Assembly (NCBI GenBank): GCA_011009095.1
Contig: VTPC01090027.1
Coordinates: forward strand, 447,166-511,165
Origin: Ignelater luminosus
Taxonomy: Eukaryota; Arthropoda; Insecta; Coleoptera; Elateridae
Reading direction: 5' to 3'
Length of the DNA stretch: 64,000 nt
The notes under the pieces were generated by a model. The model searched no databases. It was not told the origin of the DNA and saw only the letters and a program-made list of their open reading frames with translations. The position numbers and the translations under genes are program-made. Below, one piece after another: positions 1 through 10,644 of the stretch. Numbering within the stretch: the first letter of the stretch is position 1; the number at the start of each line of letters is the position of its first letter.

Positions 1-5
1 ATAAG

Positions 6-728
6 TTGGCGATGAAAAAATTGTCGGCGCGATGGGTGCCGCGATTGCTAACGGTGGACAACAAGCGGATGCGGCTGTTAACTTCGAAGCAGTGTTTGGA
101 GCAATTTAAGCGAATTCCGAAGGAGTTTTTGCGTCGAGTTGTCACCGTTGATGAAACCTGGATTCATAATTACACACCAGAAACTAAGCAACAATCAAAA
201 CAATGGATTTCTCCCGGTGAATCTGCTCCAAAGAAGGCGAAGATGGTTCCATCGGCCGGAAAGGTCATGGCGACGATTTTTTGGGATGCGAACGGCGTCA
301 TCCTCATGGATTTTTTAGAAAAAGGAAGAACGATCACTGGACAATACTACAGTGAGTTATTAGACAGCTTCGACAAAAAATTGAAGGAGACACGGCCGCA
401 TTTGGCGAAAAAGAAGGTGCTGTTTCACCACGATAACGCACCAGCACATTCATCCGGAGTTGTCGCCGCCAAACTGCATGAATTGCGTTATGAATTGCTG
501 CCGCACCCCCCGTATTCACCCGATCTGGCTCCCTGCGACTTTTTCTTGTTTCCTAACATGAAGAAATGGCTCGCGAGAAAAAAATTTAGCTCAAACGAGG
601 AAGTCATCGCCGAGATAGAGGCGTATTTTGGAGAGTTCGACAAATCCTATTTTTTGGAGGGGTTAGAAAAATGGCAGGAACGTTGGGAGAAGTGTATATT
701 TCTAAAAGGAGACTATGTTGAAAAATAA
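6..728 (+). CDS. mariner transposase, C-terminal catalytic part (partial)
   Basis: This open frame of 240 codons carries the catalytic domain of a mariner transposase, which cuts the element out and inserts it at TA. The D34D triad is intact. The first Asp is near residue 49 in TVDETWIH, the second near residue 143 in HHDNAPAHSS, and the third near residue 178 in YSPDLAPCDFF, with 34 residues between the last two. The linker motif (WVPRLLT, the WVPHEL equivalent) is at residues 10-16. The frame is open to the left window edge, so the listed start is not the real one; about 100 residues with the helix-turn-helix DNA-binding region should lie upstream. No stop or frameshift is visible, so this copy may be young. 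Its base composition is more GC-rich than its surroundings. Confidence 0.9.
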   Translation: MAMKKLSARWVPRLLTVDNKRMRLLTSKQCLEQFKRIPKEFLRRVVTVDETWIHNYTPETKQQSKQWISPGESAPKKAKMVPSAGKVMATIFWDANGVILMDFLEKGRTITGQYYSELLDSFDKKLKETRPHLAKKKVLFHHDNAPAHSSGVVAAKLHELRYELLPHPPYSPDLAPCDFFLFPNMKKWLARKKFSSNEEVIAEIEAYFGEFDKSYFLEGLEKWQERWEKCIFLKGDYVEK

Positions 729-754
729 AAAAAAAATTGTGTCTTAATTTCTAA

Positions 755-780
755 CACGGGTACTTACTGAACCGCCCTCG
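755..780 (+). repeat. mariner right terminal inverted repeat
   Basis: These 26 bp lie directly after the transposase 3' untranslated tail and are followed by TA at 781-782. Read inward, the sequence begins CGAGGGCGGTTCAGTAAGTA, the transposase-binding end of cecropia-type mariners. Confidence 0.85.
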
Positions 781-782
781 TA

Positions 783-2420
783 TTACCGTTTTTACGACCA
801 CTTGAGTTTACGAGAAAGCTTTTCTGTGTAAATAAACGTGTCGGCACATTCAGAATTTTAAAGTTCGTCGGGTTGAAAATACCATAATCGAAACACTGTA
901 GCTGATTTATTGATAATTCAAAGAAGCGCTTGTACTCGGAAAAAGAAATCATTAAACTTTGTGCAATTATACAAGTTGATTGATAAGATTAAATCTGACA
1001 GTGGTAACAGCTACCTGTTTCGAGTTCGTTTGTTAATATCAGACAATTTGCATTATCTAATTAGCATCATTATTACTTGACTCTCAAGAAAAACACTTCA
1101 AATTGTATTGGTTTTAAGTAAGTCAGCAAGCACTGAACTTATGCCAGGGGAAACTTTCGTACTGACAACAAGGATCTACTGCCTTCTAGGTGGCTGTATC
1201 AAAGCGATTTCTGCAAGTATTGCATTCTTCTAATAAAATAAAACCTTGAAATCTTGACTGTCACGGTGAATTCAGAAAAGAAAGAAAAAAGCAGTACGAT
1301 CTTCAGGTTTTCGTCTATATACCGAAGAGAGGAGGATCCTCAGAGTTGGTGTACCCAAAAACATGGCCACTCATCAAGATCCTACTAGTATCTAGGACCT
1401 AAATCAGAAACCTACAAAGCAGAAGATTAAAAAATGATTTCAAACTGTATAAAGTTGCAAGGTGTAACCATAGAGCTCCCTGAGGGAAGGCTGAGTAAAG
1501 TAGGATACAAAATCTACCAAGGGTTAACTCAATTAATGTTTAAGGTTACTAGGAAACAGAAGCCAGCAGTTGGTATCTAGAGAATCCTAGCAAAAACTTA
1601 TGTAGACCTTGGAATATTTCAGAAATACTAACCTTGAAAATAAAAATAGCGCTTGACCCGAATAACACCTACAGGGCACGTAGACGTCATCGTCGTCTTT
1701 CTCGTAGTTCATTCCTGAAGTGACCGTTATAAAACTTGTTTATCTTCAACTTCATTTAGATAGTTACTGGTGCGAAATGTCGCCAGAGACCGCGAGCTGC
1801 AAAGAGCCAAGAATCTACTTCGCCAAGGCACATTACTCCAGCATCCAGGCAGCCAGGTAAAGGCAAATATAAATATGGAAATCCACAACTGCAGTCTACT
1901 GCAAACAACCGTCATCCTAAGATACAAATTCTTCAAGAGCCTGCGAGACATCGTAGACTTTACCTACCGATGCACCCATTTAGGGATGAAAGAACAAGCC
2001 GCAGCCCATTACAAAACCGACAGAAGTAACGCACGAATTTCAAGAAACCCCGCAGCTGAGATTCCGCCGTGTACTCGTGTACTCCGCAAGTCTCCAACTA
2101 AGGACCAAAATCATCGTCCACCCATATAGCTAGACACAAGATTCGACCCTGAAAGGACGCTGCTTCCGGTAACTCTTCTGTAGGTATTCTAAAAGAAAAA
2201 GAAGAAAACGAACAAGGAGGTGAAACAAATGACATCATCAAACTTCCGTCTATGAAGAAGAAGAATATTCTTATATAAGTCCAGGTGTTGCATCAGTTTT
2301 AGCCGTCTCAACAAGCAGACGTGCGATGAAGTGACACCGCTCCCCATAATCCAAAAACACTCTTTCGGACTGTTTGTTTTAACAATTTTACGTCTTAAAA
2401 GAACGCCAGCCATGTTTTGA
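783..2420. other. no convincing gene; possible retroelement debris from ~1650
   Basis: I see no recognisable coding sequence or RNA gene in 783-1650. From about 1650 the GC content rises. A 119-codon frame at 1770-2129 gives a basic, proline-rich peptide of no family I recognise. A block at about 1785-1860 (CGAGCTGCAAAGA and what follows) has a loose counterpart at about 3210-3290. This could reflect old long terminal repeats or a duplicated segment, but the match is weak. Confidence 0.4.
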
Positions 2421-2423
2421 AGA

Positions 2424-2594
2424 ATGACGACCCAAGAATTCTACCTGCACGAGCTCACCATCGTTTACCTGTATGATGTCGTCTATTCCAAAAATCACCA
2501 GGAGCACCTACAAGACTTCCGTCTGGAATTAGAGAGGCTCCAGATAAGTATATGGGCTACAATGCAACCCCAAGATGAACCTCTTCAAAGTTAG
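2424..2594 (+). pseudogene. Ty3/gypsy-like reverse transcriptase fragment, decayed
   Basis: A 56-codon stretch contains TIVYLYDVVYSKNHQEHLQD, which resembles the catalytic box and following helix of Ty3/gypsy reverse transcriptases (pattern VYLDD-V-YS--EEHL--L---F-RL). The first catalytic Asp of the usual DD pair is replaced by Tyr, so this copy could not work as a polymerase. Stops follow at once and only scattered similarity is visible downstream. The call rests on one motif, and other retroelement classes are possible. Confidence 0.4.
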
Positions 2595-2599
2595 CGAGA

Positions 2600-5540
2600 A
2601 CGTCATTAAAATCGACTGCAACAACAGCATCGCCAACAAATCGAGAACACAACGTTGCTCGAGAACAAGAAAGAACTTCATTTCAAACTTTGCGCGCCTT
2701 ACAGTTTTCCTACAAACCTGCTAGTTACTAAGAAGAGATGACTCTGAGGAACTTCGGAACTCGCCATCTTAGAAGAAGTCAAGAGTTCTCTGGCCATCAC
2801 ATCCCCTGGACTCTCAGTAGACGTCTGTTCTGCAAACGGACATGATAAGCATAGGCAAAAAGACAATCCTTTATCAACCAGCGGTCACCAGGCCTTATCT
2901 CGAAAACTGCTTTTGTCGAGCACCAACGCAACAGCTGTCGACGCCGCCTCAACAACTAGTACCAGCCCTATGCCGCGTAATTAAGTGCAAAAAAACGCGA
3001 AAAAGACTATCAGTGAAAAGTAATGAGTACGTGAAGCCTGATAACGAGCATTGTTTCTTTAGTGTTAAGTCACTTTTAGCCAACACCTTGATTTCCTTTC
3101 ATATGTTACCTACATTATGTTTGTTTCTGTAAAATTTTGATTTGGCAAAAACAAGAAAATTCAAAGTATTGATGGCTCGATCGCTAAGACGTAGGCGATT
3201 GCTACCAGAAGTCACGAGCTGCAAAGAATTGCAAGTCAATCTTGCCAGAATATGACAGCCTAGCAGCCAGTCAACCAGAGACGGGTATCGCTACTCTGAC
3301 AGTTTATTTATTAAATATGAGAGACCTGACAAGACTTGCAAGAATGTCTTTTATTGCAACTACTACCGCCCTAGAAATCCAAGTATTGTACAGTAAGCAA
3401 ATAACATGGAGCCTGCCTTCACTTGATGCCCATAATTCACGGAGACCAAGGTCCTTCTGAGTCTTAGCAGAGGCGTAACAAGACGAACACAGCCGTTGCA
3501 AAAAAAAGTGCAGTAATAATGATAAAAAAAGTGAAGACGACTCGATAGTTGAAGAGTGAGATGTTAGAGTGTTTTGTTGATGTTGGAGATGATGATGGCT
3601 GGTAATACGAAGATGATGAGCTTTTGGAATGGATACGTGGAGATAACAAGATGATGATTGCGTACGAATGGTTGGATAGTTCACGTGTTGAGAATGAAGA
3701 ATATAAAAAAGTTGATGGTGGTGATAATGGCTGAACTAACATATGATGTTGTTAGTAAACGGTGACGCGGGAGTTATAGATGAACAGCTGAATGGGAAAA
3801 ACGATTTTCTTCTCGCCACACAACGTAGACTTCCGCTGAGTCACTAGTGATAGAACCTAACTCACAACCAGACATATGTGACTCCGATATACAGGGAATT
3901 GGAAAGCTGGATGCAAGAACGATCCACAATAGAAGAGTTCCAAACTTCGGAATAATGGTAAACTGACCTTATCCAACACAACAGCACTCACCGCTGACAC
4001 CTAGCAACTAGTCCAGCACGTTTGGGGCAAAGAAAGGCGAATTCGCTCTACTTTCATCTAATCTGTTAAGGGCAAGCTTAGTAACAGGATACTTAGCCAC
4101 TATTTAGAACCGGTCGAAAATTGCTTTTATACCAAAACCTGAAAGATTGCTTACAGACAAGAGCATTCAGTGAAGAAAATTAAAGAAAATAGAGGAATTC
4201 AGATCTACCAACGTATTATCTTTTATGCCAAAGCTGACGACTTAAAGAAACGTTGAGGGGAAAGTCTTTGGATAGAGAATCTGTTAGATCGAAGTCAACA
4301 TGAGTATCAAACTTGAAAATCATACAAGTCCATTTTTCATTACCCAGTTGGAAGTATGGAAACGTTATAAATAATCGACAAATGGCTTTGAGAGCTTTTT
4401 TTTAACATTAAGAGAGGCTTTGACCATACTGGAGACTTAAGTGTAAGTCCGAAATACAGCACTGATGGCTTTCATCAGAGGGAGAAGATTCAACAGACTA
4501 AAAGTCTCAAGCTTCTTAGACAAGAAGCTGCCAAAAAGCTAAATATTTAGATGCTAAGCTGATCTGGAATTGGTTCGAGATCATTCTAACAAGATTAACC
4601 TAATTAATTACTAATTAGAATTAAATTAATGTGGTTTAGATATGAAATAAACCGGTCATAATAACCAATGATTGCAATACGAAATTAAGTAAGAATTTCC
4701 GGCATTGCGTCCTTATCACATTTCCGTTTTTCACTTGCTATAAGTTTTTGCTTTGTTATGTTTTTAATTTTCTAGTAATTAATAAATTTATTCCTAATAA
4801 AATGCGACATCCCTTTAAAAGGGAAAGTAACATAATGCGTCAGCAAAATCACATTTGACTGAAACTGGTGTTTGATCACTTACAAAATAGCTTCGACAAT
4901 ATTTTCCAAATAGCTACCTACTAATTCTTTTCAATAAACGGCATGTCGTGTATTAGAAAAAATAAAAAAGGAAATGGCCATAAAACATCTAAACTATCAT
5001 CTAATAGAGGCAACAGACATTATTATGTAGTTATTATAATAATAAATCTCGAATTCTACAGCTAAAAGAGAATAATGCGCTTCGCAAAACATTTGACCTT
5101 CCCCTTCACGTTATCCCGTCTTATGTGGAGCTTTATCCGGACTTTATCCGGACTTTCCCCGGAATCGGCCATAAATTTAACGCACCCCGCATCTTTCTCA
5201 GATTTTTAAGTATATTTGTAAGCGAACAACTCGATTTCCGGAGTAAAATATTACCAGAAAAAGAAAAAAGAATGTATTTTGGGAAAATTAAATAAAATTA
5301 AAATTCCAATACGATTGATAACTTATTTGCTTATCCCTAAATAAAGTCAACAGTTAAAAGGAAAACTCTGCTTCTGTTTTAGTCGTTATTAGTTAATAAA
5401 TATATCCCCATTTTCTGGAATTCATTGGAGTAATTTAGTTCGGGTATTTTAATTTTCATTTTCTCATAGCGCTTTCTTCTCTTACTCGCGATGATTGTTA
5501 ATTAATTAATAAGTTAAAAGTGGAAGGGTTGCTGTTCTTT
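2600..5540. other. intergenic, no gene recognised
   Basis: This stretch holds only short accidental frames. A GATGATG-rich purine stretch lies at about 3560-3740 and accounts for the Ser-rich reverse frames there. A short direct repeat of TTTATCCGGAC occurs at about 5130-5150. No splice-bounded exon or RNA gene was recognised. Confidence 0.5.
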
Positions 5541-5544
5541 ACGG

Positions 5545-6335
5545 TTAGTCGGTGCAATTTGCTAACATTATTAAGAGAAACGAAGCCGAGGCCCTCGCAA
5601 ATATGTCCGAGATTCCGGCGCACTTTATGGTTTTCGCCCAGATTTCATTAGAGCTTTCCCTTCCGTCAGAAATGCACTTTGCTTGCCAAATACTAATTAT
5701 CCACCACTTCTGTGCATGCCATTTTGAATTTTAAACTTCTCGAGACATGATAGCCAGAATGAAAGTAAATGTTTGAGGTGGAATTAAATCTTTATTCCTA
5801 TTATGCTTACCTTCTTGAGGTGGTTAAAAGGAGAAATTTTTTACTTAATGGGATCGTTTCGAATGGTAAAACTCGATTCTTCGCACCTGTTTCTATAATA
5901 TTTTAAATTTCCAACTTTCCAAATTATCCCCAACAATAGTCTTCTAATAATAACACTTCAGGTAGTCAAATAGGTATTACGTTACAACTCAAATCTGGCA
6001 CTTTGAATGCCGAAATTACGTTACGGACAACATAACAACCCCTTCTTATAATTAATGAATGACCCCGCTAGGACATCAGAGGGTTTACACTTGCAAAAAT
6101 TTCAACTGCTTCCTGAAACGCGATAATTATGAGGCGATCTTCCATCCTTTTTCAAGCATCGCCTTCGCACTACTTACAACAGAAACAGCCGACGTTTTAC
6201 GGAACGGAAATGGAAATTTATGCAAGGACCTCTGCTGTACGCACCCTTTGAATTTAGCTATTGCAATGCCGGCTATGTGTATAAGAAAGGCGCCCCACGA
6301 AACCCCTCCTTTATGTGTGGGTGCACAATAGGAAA
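5545..6335. other. two GC-richer blocks of unknown nature
   Basis: Blocks at about 5550-5740 and 6055-6335 stand out from AT-rich flanks by higher GC and frequent CpG. The first holds a 60-codon frame and the second a 90-codon frame. Neither peptide is of a family I recognise and neither has clear splice sites. They could be conserved regulatory DNA, old transposon pieces or unrecognised exons. Confidence 0.3.
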
Positions 6336-6339
6336 TGGT

Positions 6340-7260
6340 CTCGCAATCTAGGGCATCTTATAAGAAATTACAACACAATGAATATATAACCTCAAACAGG
6401 AATATATAAAGAGTAAGTAACGTGTTAGGGTGTAAAGTCCCTTCGAAGATTTTTGTTTTCATCATTTTTCAACTTTTAAGTTACTTTGTGAGATATTTAA
6501 AAATACTTTAATACTATCTTTATAAACAAGTACAAGATGTCATTTGTAACAGTGATGATAAACAGAAAACTTTAAAGCCAATTTGTATTCTAAGTATCAT
6601 TTTTATTTAAATCTTTGTTGTTCCATAAAAACCGTATATAAAAAGGCTTCAGAGATATTTAAAGAAAGCTTTTTTTTACAAACTTGCTTTTCAACGTTTT
6701 CAGTTTTTCACCTAGGGTATGGACAAGAAAGTATTACAGAGTTCAAAATATATAAATTTCATATATTATATTGCAGACAGTAATGATTAGATGAGAACAT
6801 TTTTTTTGCTGGCATGTAGAAGTTGGAAAACATGGATTTAACGTAAATGTAGCAACGGCTATCCACAGTACTGAGAGGTCGTGGTTCATTAACTTGATAG
6901 CCCAGAAGCTACTTCCTATACAATTCAAAAACCACAATTGGCCTTAAAGCAACATTTTCTTCTTCATATACTATAACCCTTATAGCAATTGGGAAAAATT
7001 TATAAATCTTATATTATAAACATAAAATCTGTTTGTGTCGGTTAAACGTTCCTTACTGGAAATACGTACGTACTATTTGGATATCCGAAAGCGTAAAAAC
7101 TATTTACCGATGCATTCTAAAGTTGGCCACCTGTATGTTTAGATAGATAATTTATAGTAACAGTTTATATTTCATCTTCGTAATAAAAGAAAAATGGGAA
7201 TATCGTAGTAGAACTTGATCATCACGTACGTAACCTAGAAAATTTTAGCACGAACAACTT
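6340..7260. other. intergenic, nothing recognised
   Basis: AT-rich DNA with only short accidental frames. No repeat, exon or RNA gene seen. Confidence 0.5.
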
Positions 7261-7264
7261 ACGG

Positions 7265-8825
7265 TGACCCGCGGTCGAAATTCGCACTCATTTAAACTTA
7301 TCTGAAAATCTTCGCCTTTCCTTAACGATATCGAAAGCGCTATAAACAAAATCTAGTCTGGTCTCGCCATCCAACAAGTCACCTGAAACAGCCTAAGGTC
7401 CGGCGTTGCTCTTTATTAATTCTACCGAAAGAGTTTTACATGGAAGATGTAAGAGCTTCACTATTAAATGAGCCACCAGTAGTAACCAACAGACGGGTTT
7501 CGCCCGCCATTAATCTTCTAGGAAAATCTGCACAAATCGCACTTCATCTTTAAATGGACTTCACCTCTCATTAACCTTCTCGAAACTGCTACGCGCGGAA
7601 TTTAATCTGGCTTCACTATCAAATAAGTCAACCAAAGTGGTGCAAGGTTCTACTTTGCTCTTCATTAACCTTGTTAATTAAACTTTACACGGAATTTCAG
7701 AAATAGACATTACTTGGGTTTCACTTTCAAACGCGCCGTCTACGGTGTCCCAAAGTCAAACTTCGGATTATATTTACCTTCTAGGAAAATCTACGTACAA
7801 AAACTACTTAGACTTTGTCGTCCCAGGCCACTTACATACCTTGACCTACAGTCAGGTTTCTCCCTTTAATTACTTTCTTAAAGAAATAGTTTGGACTTTG
7901 CTTTCAAGAGAAACTCCACTAACCTTCGCCGTTGATTAAACTATTCAACTACGGAATCTAATCTGACTTTGCCATCCAACGGGACATCCAAGGTGCTCAA
8001 GGTTCGGTTTTGTTCTGTATTAACTTAGTTTTAGAAAAAAAGCGCAGAAGCTACTTCAAGCACAAAGACAATTTGGGTCTCGCTCTAACACAAACCACAT
8101 CGATTTCGAACTCTGTTGACCCTTTCGGGACATCTATCCACTGACACTAATCGGACTTTGTCGTTACAGACCACCGACTGTTAGGTTTCGTTCAAGGTTC
8201 GGTTTTGTTCTCTATTAACTTAGTTTTTAAAAAAAAGTGCAGAAGCTATTTCAGGCACAAAAACAATTTGGGTCTTGCTCTGACACAAACCACATCGATT
8301 TCGGACTCTACTGGCCCTTTTGGGAATGTATGTAGTGAAACTAATTGGACTTTAGTTACCTTCTTAAAGAGACTATTTTAGCCTCGCTCTCTAGAGATTC
8401 CATTAGCCTTCGCCGTTCATTAAACCTCTCGAGTGCGGAATTTAATCTGGCTTCGCCATCAAACAGGCTGTCGGAGCTAACCCAAGGTTCGGTTTTCTTC
8501 TCTTGTTGAATGTTCCTGAGTCCGGCTCTGGTCCTAGTTGTAGTGGCAACACACACCAAGGCGAGTCTGGTTGGAACCAACGACCCCACTACGCTCCCTC
8601 TCGAACAGCAGCAGCCAAGGGGTGAAGACGTCCGCTCAACACAATCATTAAATTTGGTTATTTTCAATATTATTTTATGTAAATACTTTCAATAAATCTT
8701 TATGAGAATTACTAACATCTCTATTAACTAAGTTAAAAGGAAACAAAGAAGCTACTTCAAACACAAAAACAATTTGGGCTTCGCTCTGACACAAGGCACA
8801 TCGATTTCACACTCTGCTGATCCTC
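7265..8825 (-). repeat. decayed tandem repeat, inverted relative of the 16-19 kb satellite
   Basis: Degenerate units recur with shared words such as CTTCGCC, CATTAACCTTCTCGAAA, AATCTGGCTTCGCCATCAAA and CAAGGTTCGGTTTTGTTCT. The last phrase occurs at about 8001, 8196 and 8486 (steps of 195 and 290). A second block, starting near CAATTTGGGTCTCGCTCT, is repeated near 8070, 8260 and 8770. The reverse complement shares its framework with the 16.2-18.9 kb array, for example TCGGACTTTGTCGTTA here against rc TCGGACTTTGCCTTCCATTA there. About 200 bp at 8500-8700 do not fit the unit and may be an insertion. Short open frames inside are accidental. Confidence 0.6.
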
Positions 8826-8831
8826 ACCTGT

Positions 8832-9198
8832 ATGAAAAAAATGGTGGGTGAAAGTTTTGAAGACGTAATGTTAAAACGAAAGAACAAGGTGGTTACCCTT
8901 GCCCCAGTCACCAATACTATAAAATTTGGAGTCAAGAAAGTTACATTCGATCCACTAATTCTCTTCCAACGCGTGTGCATTGCCAAGCAGTCTGATGATG
9001 ATCTACGAGAATTATTCAAATTTGAACTTGCACACTTTTCAATGGCTCTCTTTACTGAATAAGATATGCGCAAGGGTACAAAGTCTGTGTGATATTCGGC
9101 ATTCACTCCTATACAGAAAGAAGTCAACTTTGGAAGTAGAACATGTAAAGTAATTGATGGTGGACACCTTCTACACAAGGTTGTGTGGAGTAAAACTA
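8832..9198 (+). pseudogene. remnant of a repetitive transposon-type protein (ends VIDGGHLLHKVVW)
   Basis: One frame runs through two stop codons: TAA at about 9060 and TGA about 30 bases later. It gives an N-terminal part ending FKFELAHFSMALFTE, then DMRKGTK, then YSAFTP, then VIDGGHLLHKVVW. I recall very similar strings in repetitive, uncharacterised proteins of invertebrate genomes (FELAPFPLSLFDE, GMRKGTKS, VIDGGxLLHKVVW), but cannot name a function. The two in-frame stops in an otherwise coherent frame show a dead copy. It sits just upstream of, and in the same direction as, the hAT remnant. It could be part of the same mobile element or a separate insertion. Confidence 0.55.
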
Positions 9199-9239
9199 GT
9201 TTGATTCCTAAGCTTCTTTATAATTTTCCCTGCTACTAC

Positions 9240-10640
9240 ATGCAGTAATCAGAAACGACTAAAGTTTCAAGCAAAGTGGCTTGATAGATGGCCTTGGCTA
9301 GCCTATTCTAAAAGGGAAGACGAAGTTTATTGCAACATATGCGTTTTGTTTTGTCACGATGAGGTTGGAAAAGGTACTCATGAAAACATAGGAGCATCTG
9401 TAACATGTGCGTTCAAGAAATGGAAGCATGCACTAGAGAAATTAGAGAAACACAATACATCGAAATATCATCGTGACTCTAAAGAGTATGCTGACAATTT
9501 TCTAATCAAATCAGGAAGTGTACTTGATGTTGCATCACAGATTGACTGTCAACGTAAAAAGGATCGCGAAAAGAATCGGGCTGTTCTGGGACGGATCGTA
9601 GAAACAATTTGATTTTGCGGAGAACAAGACCTTCCTCTTAGGGATGATGATGATAGTGGGCCGATAAGCTTAGACAAGCTGACTAAGAAAGGTGGAAAAT
9701 TTCGTGCCTTATTAAAGTTCAGGGCAAATGCGGACAATGAGACTTTAAAAAACACATAATATCAAGTAAAAGAAACGTAACATATTTCAAAATGAGGTAA
9801 TACACATAGCAGCAACTTTAATTCAGAAAGAGTTAGTCAAGAAAATAAAAGAAGCTGGAGGCTTTAGTATTTTGGTAGATGAAACAATTGACGCATCTGC
9901 AGTTGAACAAATGTCTTTTTGAGTAAGATATGTAGGTACAGAAAATTCAAAGTCAACTCCGACTTTTTGGCCTTTGTGCCTGTTCACGACCAATCAGCTG
10001 AAAGTCTATCAACACTGATTCCTGCAAAGTCCATCTCACAATTTAGTACCAGCTGTAAAGCATGCAAATGATGTCCTCTCTTCATTGCAGAATATAAAAG
10101 ACAATGCTAAATCTGTTTTTAATGACATATTTGTTTGCGCATCCATATTGTTTAAAGAACTGTTTGACTGTGAACTAAGAGTTTCAAGAGTTACTGGCAG
10201 ACAAACTCAGTGCTCAAATCCGCAAACGAATTTCGTCGAGGACTATTAAAGAATATCAGTTTTTGTTCAGTGTACCGACCAACAAATTACAAATTTAAAA
10301 GATAGGTTCACGGAGAATGAAAATTTCCTTTCAGCTTTTCAAGTGTTTTTACCAGGATTTGCTTCACCCGAAAAAGCAGTATTGCTAGAAAACTTACCAC
10401 TCTATTATTCCCATAAATGCCCAGTTACGGTGGTACAGACTGAATATTGTTTCGTGCAAAAAAGTCTCGTCAATGGGACCAAATACTGACGTTCTCACAG
10501 TACTAGAAAATTGTAACAAGGCTTTTCTCCAAATATACACAATCTTCTCACAATTTTGGCGACAACAACCAGTGTACAGCGCTCGTTCTCCACGATGAAA
10601 AGGGTTAAGTCTGTTTGGATTTTAAGAATAACTTTATTTA
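9240..10640 (+). pseudogene. hAT transposase (ZMYM1-like, TTF-type finger plus DUF4371), dead
   Basis: Pieces in order match a hAT-family transposase of the ZMYM1-like group. A TTF-type zinc-finger start lies at about 9255-9360 (RWPWLAYSKREDEVYCNICV). A helix-rich linker follows, with HALEKLEKHNTSKYH in the open frame 9346-9612. The catalytic DUF4371 signature is at about 9855-9915 (GGFSILVDETIDASAVEQ). A middle part lies at about 10070-10240, and the C-terminal dimerisation motif at about 10562-10610 (TTTSVQRSFSTMKRVKSVW). These parts lie in different frames with several stops, so no active protein can be made. Full hAT transposases of this group are about 600-800 residues, which fits the span. 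No terminal inverted repeats or 8-bp target duplication were identified. Confidence 0.85.
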
Positions 10641-10644
10641 TATT

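Larger units (their letters stand above)
1..780 (+). mobile_element. mariner transposon (cecropia-like), left side cut by window edge
   Basis: The coding region is followed by a short A-rich tail and a sequence at 755-780 ending in GAACCGCCCTCG. Read inward, this is the CGAGGGCGGTTCAGTAAGTA end typical of cecropia-type mariners. The next two bases (781-782) are TA, the target duplication used by all Tc1/mariner elements. The left terminal repeat and the N-terminal DNA-binding half of the transposase lie before base 1. Whether the element is complete cannot be judged here. Confidence 0.9.

Noticed and set aside
1770..2129. 119-codon frame as a retroelement gag protein
   Set aside because: No zinc knuckle or other gag motif seen. 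Nearby retroelement evidence rests on one weak reverse-transcriptase motif.
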